Positions 16,273 to 23,724 of a stretch of DNA of 35,294 nt are shown here, piece by piece. Origin of the DNA: Synergistales bacterium (lineage in GTDB: Bacteria; Synergistota; Synergistia; Synergistales; Aminobacteriaceae); NCBI GenBank assembly GCA_025997955.1, contig BNVH01000036.1, forward strand, positions 1 through 35,294. Reading direction: 5' to 3'. Position 1 is the first letter of the stretch. Every line of letters begins with the position of its first letter. The position numbers and the translations under genes are program-made. The notes under the pieces are model-generated. The model worked only from the letters and a program-made list of their open reading frames with translations. It was not told the DNA's origin and ran no database searches.

Positions 16273-16989
16273 CTACTTTTGCTCCACAAAACGCCCAACG
16301 GTTTCTTCCCAGTCTACCCACTGGGTCCAGCCTAAGATTTTGCCGTTTTCTCCTATGACGCGATACCAAGCCGTCTCGTCCATATCCGTATGAAGATATA
16401 TCTCGCTGTTCAATGTCTCCAAAATAACAGCGCCTTTCGGAACTGTGATGAACTCGGATGAAATATTTGGAAATAGCCTAATACGAAGAGATTCTCGAAG
16501 AACGAGTTTGTCCATATGTTCTACAACTTCGGGGTCATATTGGTCGCCCGTATTGATGCGCGGGGGGCGCCCCCCGCGGAACCACTCCAACTCGGCTTCT
16601 TCCGCAGCGGACAGGGGTTCGGGTCTTACGAATCGGGCATTGATATAAGGCGACAGAAAATTACACCAAGATACTTTTTGCGCCTGAATAATCGAACCGT
16701 CAAAATCGTTAGTGAGAAAGATAATTTTGTACCAATAAGACGTATCCTTGCTGGCCTTATCTATATAGGGCTCGGCTTCCGCGAAAAAGCGGTCGTAGAT
16801 ATACGCCTTATTCAGTACTTTGCCGCGCTCGCTCGGCTCGCTGCGCAGATTAACCCTATCTCCCGTGACAGTCAGCCTGATTATTTTAGGTAAAACACTA
16901 TGCCGTGAATCAAGCGCGAACGCGCGGCCCGCAAAAACCGACAACAGAATAAGCAAGAGCGAGATTTTTATAAAAAAACTTTTTATCAC
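16273..16989 (-). CDS. Exported SH3-domain protein
   Basis: This is a 238-residue protein with a signal peptide (residues 1-25, core ISLLLILLSVFAG, then RAFA). Residues about 35-125 form a bacterial SH3 domain (VTGDRVNLRSEPSERGKVL), and a second SH3-like segment lies near 170-235 (LRIRLFPNISSEF ... WYRVIGENGKILGWTQW). Such domains usually bind cell-wall peptides or anchor envelope proteins. The start codon is GTG, overlapping the coaE stop by one base (TAGTG), with GGAGG seven bases upstream, so it is translationally coupled to coaE. The alpha-2-macroglobulin gene follows directly, suggesting a shared envelope role. The specific function is unknown. Confidence 0.8.
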   Translation of the reverse strand: MIKSFFIKISLLLILLSVFAGRAFALDSRHSVLPKIIRLTVTGDRVNLRSEPSERGKVLNKAYIYDRFFAEAEPYIDKASKDTSYWYKIIFLTNDFDGSIIQAQKVSWCNFLSPYINARFVRPEPLSAAEEAELEWFRGGRPPRINTGDQYDPEVVEHMDKLVLRESLRIRLFPNISSEFITVPKGAVILETLNSEIYLHTDMDETAWYRVIGENGKILGWTQWVDWEETVGRFVEQK

Positions 16990-17606
16990 TAAACACCTCC
17001 CCCAGACTTTGACACAGCGTTCAAAATTTCCTTGACGGCTTTTTTTAACTTGTCCAATTCACCGTCGTTTTGAATGACGTAATCCGAAAGCTCTATGCGC
17101 TTAGCGCTGCTTAAGAAAAAACTCTCCCTTCGCGCAAGCTCGGCGTCGCTCCAACCGCGCTGCTCAAAACACCGTCTGAGGCGAATTTCGCGCGGGGATG
17201 TGACAAACACTACAGAACTAAGCCACGAGGGACGAGTAGAATAACTTTTGGACTCGAAAAAAAGCGGTATCTCCACAATCCCAAACCCGTCGGCAAGCGA
17301 TGTTATTCGGTTTTCTATCTCTGTGTGAACCAACGGGTGCAAAAGGGCGTTAAGCCACTGATACTCCGAACTGTCTCCTGAAAAGGCGCGTTTCGCCACA
17401 GCGCTGTGGATGACATTTCCAGCTGAGTCGATTATCTCACCGCCCCATCGCGCGGCGGCGGCGCTCTTGACTCGCTCCGTCCGCCAAAGCTCCGCGACTA
17501 TCGCGTCGGCGTCTATGAGCTCGCCGAGCTCTTCCGCGAAGAAGCGCGAGACCGTTGACTTACCGGCCCCAACCTCGCCTGTTATTGCTATAACCGTACT
17601 TGCCAT
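16989..17606 (-). CDS. coaE: Dephospho-CoA kinase
   Basis: CoaE phosphorylates the 3'-hydroxyl of dephospho-CoA, the last step of coenzyme A synthesis (EC 2.7.1.24), in the cytoplasm. The 205-residue protein begins MASTVIAITGEVGAGKST, with the P-loop GEVGAGKS at its usual place. It continues with the D-A-D-x-I-V substrate segment (LIDADAIVAELW), a HPLVH motif near residue 95, EIPLFFES, and a lid helix with paired arginines (RLRRCFEQR). The frame can start at 17618, but 17606 better matches the family. It overlaps the 3' end of uvrD by about 47 bp and is coupled to the SH3 gene downstream. Confidence 0.95.
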   Translation of the reverse strand: MASTVIAITGEVGAGKSTVSRFFAEELGELIDADAIVAELWRTERVKSAAAARWGGEIIDSAGNVIHSAVAKRAFSGDSSEYQWLNALLHPLVHTEIENRITSLADGFGIVEIPLFFESKSYSTRPSWLSSVVFVTSPREIRLRRCFEQRGWSDAELARRESFFLSSAKRIELSDYVIQNDGELDKLKKAVKEILNAVSKSGGGV

Positions 17607-19764
17607 CACGCCATCCATCCGTCTTTCTGTCTTCTTTGCGCTCTTCCACCCGCTTGTACTGATCGCTTATCTCGAAAAGGAAACGCGAAAAACCCTTAGA
17701 CAGGGTGTTGCCATAGAGACGCCGCGTCCGCGCCGCCGTGAGATAGAGTCTCTCCTCCGCTCTCGTCATGCCAACGTAGCAGAGCCGGCGTTCCTCTTCC
17801 ATCTGATCGGCGTTTTCCTGAGCGCGATAGTTTGGAAACACGTCCTCCTCCAACCCGGCTATAAATACAATCGGAAACTCCAATCCCTTAGCCGCGTGAA
17901 GAGTTAGGAGATTTACGGCTCGGCCGTCCGGCGCGGCTTGGTCCGCGTCAGTGAACAGCATGGCCTCATTCAAGGCCTCAGCCAAACTTTCGCCGGCCGG
18001 GACGACGGAACACAGCTCCATGACGTTGTCGATGCGGTCTTCCCAGTCTTCAGCCTCTTTTTCACGCAAAAAATCCTGGTAGCCCATAGTATTTAAAATA
18101 TAGTCCAATACGGAGCCTATCCCGTCCCCTGAGAGCGACAGGAGACGCTCCATATTCTCTCCAAGCGTCACAAGAGACTGTCCTACCTGTCCTTTTATGG
18201 GGCAAGAGGACTCCCCGCCAGTCCTTAAGACAGGCCAAAAGTTCTCGGACCTTCTGTCATCTTCTGGAATTTTAGAGAACCAAGCGACATATTCCTCTAT
18301 CTTTTTAGGACCCATGCCCTTCAGCAAAAGCCCGGCGACGCTGAGAGTTTGGTCGGTATACGTCAGGGGTTTTCGGTGATAGACAGGCCAAAAGTTCTCG
18401 GACCTTCTGTCATCTTCTGGAATTTTAGAGAACCAAGCGACATATTCCTCTATCTTTTTAGGACCCATGCCCTTCAGCAAAAGCCCGGCGACTCTGGTAA
18501 AGGACGCGAGGTCTGACGGGTTGAGGGCCAATTTTACAATGGACAGCACATCACGGATTTCTCTGCGGTCGTAAAAGGCGATGCCCCTGACGACGCGGCA
18601 GGGAATCCCGGCCTCCAAGAATTTTGTCTCGTACAGGCGGCTCATGGCGTTTTGGCGGTAGAGCAAGGCCATATCTCCGTAATCGTAGCCCTCTTTCAAC
18701 AATTTGCGTATCTCGGAAACTATTATATCGGCTTCCTTGAAATCAGTATCGACTAAGAAGTTGCATACTTTTTCGCCGCTGCCTCTCGCTGTTTTCAAAT
18801 TTTTTTCCTTACGCGCGGAGTTGTTTCGGATAAGCGAATTGGCCGCGCCCAAGATGTTGCCGCTCGACCTGTAGTTTTCGTCAAGCACTATGACGCGCGC
18901 TTTGCTGCGCAGTTCCTGCCCGGTTTCGTCAGATTTCACGGTCTGGAAGTCGTGCTCGAAATTCAAAATCATACCTATCTCCGCGCCCCGCCAACCGTAT
19001 ATGGACTGGTCTGGATCCCCGACGACCACTACAGAACAGTCGTTTCCGGCCAAATAGCGCAAGAGCAGATACTGAACGCGGTTGACGTCCTGATATTCGT
19101 CCACCATAAGCCATTTTACGCGCGCCTGCTCCCGGGAGCGCAGGTCTTGATCCTTGGACAGCATTTTAAGAGGCGCTACGAGCAAGTCATCGAAATCGAC
19201 AAAGTTGCGCTCTTTTAGGGATTTTTCATATTGGTTATATACGTCAAGATAGAGACCGTCTAAGGCGGAGTTGCGGGCGCCGGGCGTCCAGGCTTCTTTT
19301 TCGCGCGAAATGGCGTCCAAAACGGAGCCGGGGTCCACTTCTTTTGTGTCGATTTTCGCGTCGTCGAGTATCTTCTTGACAATGGCTCTGCTTTCGCCCC
19401 TGTCTATCACCGAAAACCCCTGACGTATACCGACCAAACTCTCAGCGTCGCTCGCATTGCGAAATAAAAATCGCAGTCCAAAAGAGTGAAAAGTGCTGAC
19501 CTGCACGCCACTCGAAAGCGACGCGCTCGGCACAAGCGCGTCAACTCGCTCTCTCATCTCTTTGGCCGCTTTGTTTGTGAACGTGACGGCCAAAATTTGC
19601 CAAGGGGCGGCGAGCTTGGATTCTATCGTCCACGCTATTTTGTGCGTCAACACTCTGGTCTTTCCGCTTCCGGCTCCGGCCAAAATCAAGAGATTGCCGC
19701 CCGTGAAAGTTACGGCTTCTTTTTGGCGAGCCGAAAGCCTTGAGAGGATATCGTCATTCAGCAT
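17560..19764 (-). CDS. uvrD: UvrD/PcrA-type superfamily 1A helicase with internal duplication
   Basis: This 734-residue 3'-5' DNA helicase would serve repair and removal of blocked replication or transcription complexes. Motifs in order are Walker A (GAGSGKTRV, from residue 30), VDEYQDVN (II), GDPDQSIYGWRGAEI (III), DENYRSSGNIL (IV), TLHAAKGLEFPIVF (V) and LCYVGMTRAEERL (VI). Residues 425-462 and 476-513 are identical, separated by a 14-residue linker. This adds 51 residues in the 2B-like region; without it the protein would be 683 residues, nearer PcrA size. All catalytic motifs lie outside the insertion, so activity may survive, but 2B controls unwinding. It overlaps hypB by 11 bp; AAAGGAA lies 8 bp before ATG. 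Confidence 0.95.
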   Translation of the reverse strand: MLNDDILSRLSARQKEAVTFTGGNLLILAGAGSGKTRVLTHKIAWTIESKLAAPWQILAVTFTNKAAKEMRERVDALVPSASLSSGVQVSTFHSFGLRFLFRNASDAESLVGIRQGFSVIDRGESRAIVKKILDDAKIDTKEVDPGSVLDAISREKEAWTPGARNSALDGLYLDVYNQYEKSLKERNFVDFDDLLVAPLKMLSKDQDLRSREQARVKWLMVDEYQDVNRVQYLLLRYLAGNDCSVVVVGDPDQSIYGWRGAEIGMILNFEHDFQTVKSDETGQELRSKARVIVLDENYRSSGNILGAANSLIRNNSARKEKNLKTARGSGEKVCNFLVDTDFKEADIIVSEIRKLLKEGYDYGDMALLYRQNAMSRLYETKFLEAGIPCRVVRGIAFYDRREIRDVLSIVKLALNPSDLASFTRVAGLLLKGMGPKKIEEYVAWFSKIPEDDRRSENFWPVYHRKPLTYTDQTLSVAGLLLKGMGPKKIEEYVAWFSKIPEDDRRSENFWPVLRTGGESSCPIKGQVGQSLVTLGENMERLLSLSGDGIGSVLDYILNTMGYQDFLREKEAEDWEDRIDNVMELCSVVPAGESLAEALNEAMLFTDADQAAPDGRAVNLLTLHAAKGLEFPIVFIAGLEEDVFPNYRAQENADQMEEERRLCYVGMTRAEERLYLTAARTRRLYGNTLSKGFSRFLFEISDQYKRVEERKEDRKTDGWRDGKYGYSNNRRGWGR
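18228..18339 (+). repeat. Direct repeat copy A inside uvrD (112 bp)
   Basis: This 112-bp stretch is identical to 18381-18492, at an offset of exactly 153 bp (51 codons). It codes on the minus strand for the second protein copy (residues 476-513). The lack of any mismatch implies a very recent event or an assembly or amplification artefact. Confidence 0.97.
18335..18387 (-). repeat. 53-bp inverted copy of 19399-19451 bridging the uvrD duplication
   Basis: The reverse complement of this stretch is identical, over all 53 bases, to 19399-19451 near the 5' end of the same gene. It overlaps direct-repeat copy A by 5 bp (GCGAC) and copy B by 7 bp (AGACAGG). These are exactly the microhomologies expected where a polymerase switched template and returned. 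Confidence 0.95.
18381..18492 (+). repeat. Direct repeat copy B inside uvrD (112 bp)
   Basis: This is the second identical copy, coding residues 425-462 of the helicase. A 41-bp spacer (18340-18380) separates it from copy A. With 5 and 7 bp of the flanking repeats, the spacer is an inverted copy of 19399-19451. Confidence 0.97.
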
Positions 19765-20428
19765 TTTCGCGTTTCCTTTTAAGCTGTTCCGCTACGAAGT
19801 TTACCCACTCCTCTACTCCTTCCCCGGATGTGAGGCTCAGAGCAAAAACGGGAGCTTCGGGATTTAGGGAATGCAAGTCTTGTTTGAACATTTCGCTGTC
19901 GAAGTTCACATAGGGCAAAAGATCCGTCTTGGTCAGAACAATTGCTTTTGCCTGAAAGAAAAGCATGGGATATTTGAGCGGCTTATCCGCGCCCTCAGGG
20001 ACGCTCAGCACCGCTACTTTGAAGTCCTCGCCAAGGTCGAACTCCGTTGGGCATACCAAGTTTCCGACGTTTTCGATAAATATTACGTCAAGCGAATCTA
20101 AATCGAGCGAGGCAAAAGCCCTCTCCACGACATGCGCCTCGAGATGGCAGGCGCCCTTGGTGTTTATCTGAACTGCTTTGATATTTTTAGCGGCCAATCT
20201 GGACGCGTCGCGCGTGGTTTCAAGATCCCCCTCTATCACGGAGAACGAAAACCTATCACTACGCGCTATAACCAAGTCGGCCATGGACTCAAGCAGCGTG
20301 GTCTTGCCTGAGCCGGGAGAACCTATGATATTTACCATTAAGATCTTTTTTTCTCGGATGACTGACCTTATCCGCGCGGCGTATTTCTCGTCCTCAGCCA
20401 TTACGGACTGCTGTATAGTAACAATCAT
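19754..20428 (-). CDS. hypB: HypB-type nickel/GTPase metallochaperone
   Basis: HypB is a GTPase that helps insert nickel into [NiFe]-hydrogenase. The 224-residue protein has Walker A GSPGSGKT (36-43), EGDLETTRDA (67-76), the metal site C94-H95 with C126 in ENVGNLVCP (equivalent to E. coli C166, H167 and C198), SVPEGADKPLKYP, and the guanine-specificity TKTD. The N-terminal CxxCGC high-affinity nickel motif and the His-rich stretch found in some members are absent. No hypA, hypC-F or hydrogenase gene is in the window; it sits between yraN and uvrD. ATG 20428 is preferred over TTG 20440. Nickel delivery to another enzyme is possible. Confidence 0.93.
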   Translation of the reverse strand: MIVTIQQSVMAEDEKYAARIRSVIREKKILMVNIIGSPGSGKTTLLESMADLVIARSDRFSFSVIEGDLETTRDASRLAAKNIKAVQINTKGACHLEAHVVERAFASLDLDSLDVIFIENVGNLVCPTEFDLGEDFKVAVLSVPEGADKPLKYPMLFFQAKAIVLTKTDLLPYVNFDSEMFKQDLHSLNPEAPVFALSLTSGEGVEEWVNFVAEQLKRKRENAE

Positions 20429-20456
20429 ATTAACTTTCAAATCCTTTCGGAGTTCA

Positions 20457-20849
20457 TCATACCCTGACTCCTCGAATGTGTGATATGCGCCACTTGTCTT
20501 CCGCTGTGCCGGGAGAGGCTATTATCCCCACAATATCTATGCGCCAAGGGCCGTCCCATTTTATTCTGTCAACGTAGATACGAGCGGCAAATACGAGCGA
20601 ACGCAGTTTTCTTTGACTCACCGACTCCTCCGGCAGCTGAAACTTTCCGTTAGTTCGGCAGCGAACTTCCACCACCACAAGTTCTTTTTCCCTTTCATCC
20701 ATAGCCACTATATCAAGCTCGCCGCGCTTGCATAAAAAATTGCGTGCGAGTACGTTCCAACCCAAGTCGCGGATATATGAACATGCCGCGTCCTCGGCTT
20801 TGCGCCCAAGCGTGAGATGAGGCGGGAGCGTGTCGGCGAGCGCGTTCAC
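20457..20849 (-). CDS. yraN: YraN/UPF0102 nuclease-like protein
   Basis: This 130-residue protein has the PD-(D/E)XK-like fold of UPF0102, a nearly universal bacterial family of uncertain function. Visible motifs are GRKAEDAACSYIRDLGW, RNFLCKRGELDIVA (the E-x-D acidic pair), VVVEVRCR (the E-V-K position, here E-V-R) and the later WRIDIVGI. GTG at 20849 is the likely start: AAAAAGGAG lies seven bases upstream and the GTGA overlaps the stop of the FlhB-like gene, giving tight coupling. An upstream TTG (20882) has no good ribosome binding site. Arg in place of the usual catalytic Lys may lower or remove nuclease activity. Confidence 0.9.
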   Translation of the reverse strand: MNALADTLPPHLTLGRKAEDAACSYIRDLGWNVLARNFLCKRGELDIVAMDEREKELVVVEVRCRTNGKFQLPEESVSQRKLRSLVFAARIYVDRIKWDGPWRIDIVGIIASPGTAEDKWRISHIRGVRV

Positions 20850-21136
20850 GTCCGCTCTCCTTTTTCGAGCTTGTAAATCCAAGAGAGAATGCGCGCTACC
20901 GCCTCGTAAAGCTCTATAGGTATCTCCTGCCCCAGTTCGAGTGACAAGAGCGCGGAAACTAACGCCGCGTCCTCGACAATAGGGACGTCGGCGGCCTGAG
21001 CGACCTCGACTATGCGGCGCGCGACAAAACCCTCGCCCTTCGCTATTACGACAGGAGCAACATCGTTCGCCTTGTCGTAGCTGACGGCCGCAGCCTTGTC
21101 GCGTTTTTGCCTCGCACCTCGTCCTGTTTCACGCAT
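20846..21136 (-). CDS. FlhB C-terminal-domain-like protein (YlqH type)
   Basis: This 96-residue soluble protein resembles the cytoplasmic C-terminal part of FlhB/YscU export-switch proteins without the membrane domain. It shows AAAVSYDKANDVAPVVIAKG, then ARRIVEVAQAADVPIVED, then LGQEIPIELYEAVARILSWIYKL. The NPTH self-cleavage site is missing; in stand-alone versions the protein starts after it. B. subtilis YlqH is the known stand-alone form and is encoded beside a FliK-like gene (ylqG), as here. It is coupled to yraN by a GTGA overlap. Whether it acts in flagellar export cannot be told from this window. Confidence 0.88.
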   Translation of the reverse strand: MRETGRGARQKRDKAAAVSYDKANDVAPVVIAKGEGFVARRIVEVAQAADVPIVEDAALVSALLSLELGQEIPIELYEAVARILSWIYKLEKGERT

Positions 21137-21201
21137 TCTCTCATCACCACTATCGTCTCTATCCTACGCACAAAACTGTGAAATAATTCATTATATCGTG
21201 A

Positions 21202-22287
21202 CTACACCGTAATGTCCATGCCTCTGCCGGATAGGAGCTGCTCGCGCATAGCCCCCGAAATAGCCTGGGATATGCCTATAAACTGCAGCGCCAGAGGGAC
21301 GTTCTCCAATTCTTTACGGATGGCGTGACGTTTGTGACTTAGAAGATTACATGTGTCGTCGCGCTCCGCGTAGAGATTGAGGTTATAAGAGCGCCCATCG
21401 CTCTCAACGTCTCCCCCGATAAAGCCAAGGCGCGCGCCCTCGACGGTGAACCCCATCTGCCAGTAGCGTCTGTCGCCTTCCTCTCTGACTATCCCCACAA
21501 AGACGCGGGCCATGACACGGGACGGGTCGTCATTGGGCCACATCGGCCCTCCCAAGAGAGCTGGGTTGACGTCGTCGCGCGGCGAGCGGAGAAGAATTGA
21601 ATGCCCTTTCAAAAAAAGAGCTATTTCCTCGTCTCCCTCTTTTAGATCAGCCAAGATATCGACAGGGTTTTCTCCCTTGCGCAGACGCTCTTTCAGCTTT
21701 GCCCTTATGCGGGACCATATGGCGTTCACGTCCGCTCCGGTGAGGCTCATATACCACGAGATAGTTTGAACATTTTCACCCGTCATGGGCGCGTCTCGGG
21801 CCCAAAGCTCAAGAAGCGAGCCCAACTGCTCCGTCTTTCCTCCCATACGCCTCCAAGACTCGCGGATTGCCTGAATAACCTCACCAGACAGCGGCATTCC
21901 GCGGGCCAAAAGCGAAGTGGCCAACTCCCTGTCGCCCACGGGCATCTTAGTCAAAAGAGAAAGTTCGTTTTGAGAAAGTCTGAGCATGGGCATTTCGCCG
22001 GAGGAGTCCCACACGGCGCGGAAGTTCTCCCCCACTAAAAGATTTATCGTAGCGCGCGCGAGAAGCGTCTGAGCCGGCTGCCCGCTTTGGGGATCAAGGC
22101 GCACGTTATAAGTCCCGTCGGCGTTTTTCGACAGAACGCGCCCCTCCACGAGAGTGCCGGACCTGAAGCCCTGCGGTTTCTGTTCTCCGGTTTGAACGGC
22201 GTTTTGACCGGACTGGATAGTACCGGCGTCGAGCGGGTTTCGCTGATTTTGATTGACTTGCACGTTAAGGTTGGATATCTCCGCCAT
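21202..22287 (-). CDS. FliK-like / YlqG-type hypothetical protein
   Basis: This is a 361-residue soluble protein. The N-terminus is Q/N-rich and disordered (residues 1-45), followed by a small beta domain (GTLVEGRVLSKNADGTYNVRLD), a helical middle, and a C-terminal mixed region ending LNLYAERDDTCNLLSHKRHAIRKEL. The last layout recalls the C-terminal domain of FliK hook-length control proteins. Its position directly before the FlhB-like gene matches the ylqG-ylqH order of Firmicutes. GAGGGG lies six bases before ATG. It opens the minus-strand run that ends with the alpha-2-macroglobulin gene. The family call rests on layout and neighbourhood. Confidence 0.6.
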   Translation of the reverse strand: MAEISNLNVQVNQNQRNPLDAGTIQSGQNAVQTGEQKPQGFRSGTLVEGRVLSKNADGTYNVRLDPQSGQPAQTLLARATINLLVGENFRAVWDSSGEMPMLRLSQNELSLLTKMPVGDRELATSLLARGMPLSGEVIQAIRESWRRMGGKTEQLGSLLELWARDAPMTGENVQTISWYMSLTGADVNAIWSRIRAKLKERLRKGENPVDILADLKEGDEEIALFLKGHSILLRSPRDDVNPALLGGPMWPNDDPSRVMARVFVGIVREEGDRRYWQMGFTVEGARLGFIGGDVESDGRSYNLNLYAERDDTCNLLSHKRHAIRKELENVPLALQFIGISQAISGAMREQLLSGRGMDITV

Positions 22288-22335
22288 TGTCAGCCCCTCA
22301 TTTTTATGTTAATTTTTAAGTCAATTCAAGTAAAT

Positions 22336-22368
22336 CCAAAAAAGGCGGCGCCTTAAAGGAGCCGCCTT
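22336..22368 (-). terminator. Rho-independent terminator after the HU gene
   Basis: An 8-bp perfect stem (AAGGCGGC / GCCGCCTT, 22342-22349 with 22361-22368) is followed on the minus strand by a run of six T. It lies about 40 bp after the HU stop codon, so HU is probably transcribed alone. Confidence 0.85.
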
Positions 22369-22406
22369 AAAAACGTGCCTTGGCGCTTGAATCTCTCTTA
22401 AGAAGC

Positions 22407-22718
22407 CTACTTCGTTTTCTTGGTCGTTTTGGTGGGTTTTATCGCCAAAACTTTTTCCTTCAGCTCCTTGCCGGGACGGAACACGGGAACTTTCTTCGCT
22501 GGGATATTGACCACTTTGCTGGGATCCTGAGGATTACGCCCCTCGCGAGCCGCGCGGTCTTTTACCTCAAACACGCCAAAACCCACAAACGTACATTTCT
22601 CTCCCTTAGCGAGAGTACCCTGGATGGAATCGAAGACTTCCTCGACAACGGGCGTAACGTCCTTTTTCTTCATGTCGAGCTTTTCGGCGATGCCATCAAT
22701 GAGATCAGCTTTCGTCAT
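22407..22718 (-). CDS. HU-family DNA-binding protein
   Basis: This 103-residue histone-like protein would bend and compact DNA as a dimer. The sequence follows HU closely: MTKADLIDGIAEKL, VVEEVFDSIQ, the FVGFGVFEVKDRAAREGRNP beta arm with its GRNP, IPAKKVPVFRPGKELKEKV, then a short Lys/Thr-rich tail (PTKTTKKTK) beyond the usual 90 residues. GGAGGT stands before ATG. It has its own promoter and terminator. HU versus IHF subunit is not fully settled by eye; HU is favoured. Confidence 0.95.
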   Translation of the reverse strand: MTKADLIDGIAEKLDMKKKDVTPVVEEVFDSIQGTLAKGEKCTFVGFGVFEVKDRAAREGRNPQDPSKVVNIPAKKVPVFRPGKELKEKVLAIKPTKTTKKTK

Positions 22719-22749
22719 AACTTACACCTCCAACTAAAGATTTTTCTGC

Positions 22750-22777
22750 ATTGTAACAGGCTTTACAAATTATGCAA
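22750..22777 (-). promoter_or_regulatory. Sigma-70-type promoter of the HU gene
   Basis: On the minus strand, TTGCAT (22777-22772) and TACAAT (22755-22750) are separated by 16 bp. They lie about 32 bp upstream of the HU start codon. Confidence 0.6.
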
Positions 22778-22920
22778 GCCCTTTTCGGCTTTACGACTAA
22801 CTTTTGTTAAGATAAATATGCAAAATGAGTCTTAAGACCTATAAAACACGCGCATATCTATTAAAAAACCAATATTTTGCGCGCTCTTCAGTAAAAGCGC
22901 GTATCGCGTATGGCGCGCGT

Positions 22921-23724
22921 TCAAACATTCCCCACATAGACATTTTTCAAATACCGTTTCGCGACTTCGGCCAAGCGAAAGAGCGTGTCCTTTGGCGTCG
23001 GCGGCGCGTCATATTTATAGCGCGGGAAGTATCGCGACAGGTGGTACGGCGTCTCACGCGATAGAGTCGCGAGCCACTTGGCTGTCTCGGCTATCTCGAA
23101 GTCGCTGTCGTTCTCGCCCGGTATTATCAGCGTCGTCACCTCTACGTGCGCGGTTTGAGCCGCCAACTCGACCGCGCGGCAAGCCGTCTCGAAGTCGCCG
23201 CCGTGACGCCTGTAAAAGTCCGCGTTCCACGCCTTGATGTCGATATTCCACGCGTCCACGAGAGGCGCCAACCGCTCAAGCGCAGACGCGTTTATCTGTC
23301 CGTTGGACACAAGCGCGACCTTAAAGTCGGCTTGTTTTAGCAGTTTAGCGCAGGCCGCGACGTACTCGTATCCAATTGTCGGTTCGTTGTATGTGAACGC
23401 CACGCCGATATTTTGGCTCGTGTTCACGGCCATTTTTATAAGTTCTTCGGGTGAAATATAGTCCCAGCGCGGCTTGCGCTGCGAAATCTCGAAGTTCTGG
23501 CAAAAACCGCATTTCATATTGCACCCGTAACTTCCGACGGACAAAATCTTACTCCCAGGAAAGAAGTGATACAGAGGCTTCTTCTCTATAGGGTCTATCG
23601 CTATGCTCGTTATCTTGCCAAAGTTGTCGCATATGACGGAGCCGCCTAAGTTCTTTCTCGCGCCGCAAAAACCGTAACAGTTTTCGGGAATCTCACAGTT
23701 ATGCGGGCAAATCTCGCATTTCAT
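22921..23724 (-). CDS. amrS: AmmeMemoRadiSam system radical SAM enzyme
   Basis: This 267-residue radical S-adenosylmethionine protein belongs to the conserved but functionally unknown AmmeMemoRadiSam group. The 4Fe-4S/SAM motif is C68-x3-C72-x2-C75 (GCNMKCGFCQN). An N-terminal Cys cluster (C3, C6, C10, C16, C20) resembles that of pyruvate-formate-lyase-activating-enzyme-like relatives and may bind another cluster. Further family motifs are FTYNEPTI, VSNGQI and WNIDIKA. The start overlaps the stop of the upstream AMMECR1 fusion gene by ATGA, showing translational coupling. The reaction is not known; protein or small-molecule modification is possible. Confidence 0.93.
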   Translation of the reverse strand: MKCEICPHNCEIPENCYGFCGARKNLGGSVICDNFGKITSIAIDPIEKKPLYHFFPGSKILSVGSYGCNMKCGFCQNFEISQRKPRWDYISPEELIKMAVNTSQNIGVAFTYNEPTIGYEYVAACAKLLKQADFKVALVSNGQINASALERLAPLVDAWNIDIKAWNADFYRRHGGDFETACRAVELAAQTAHVEVTTLIIPGENDSDFEIAETAKWLATLSRETPYHLSRYFPRYKYDAPPTPKDTLFRLAEVAKRYLKNVYVGNV

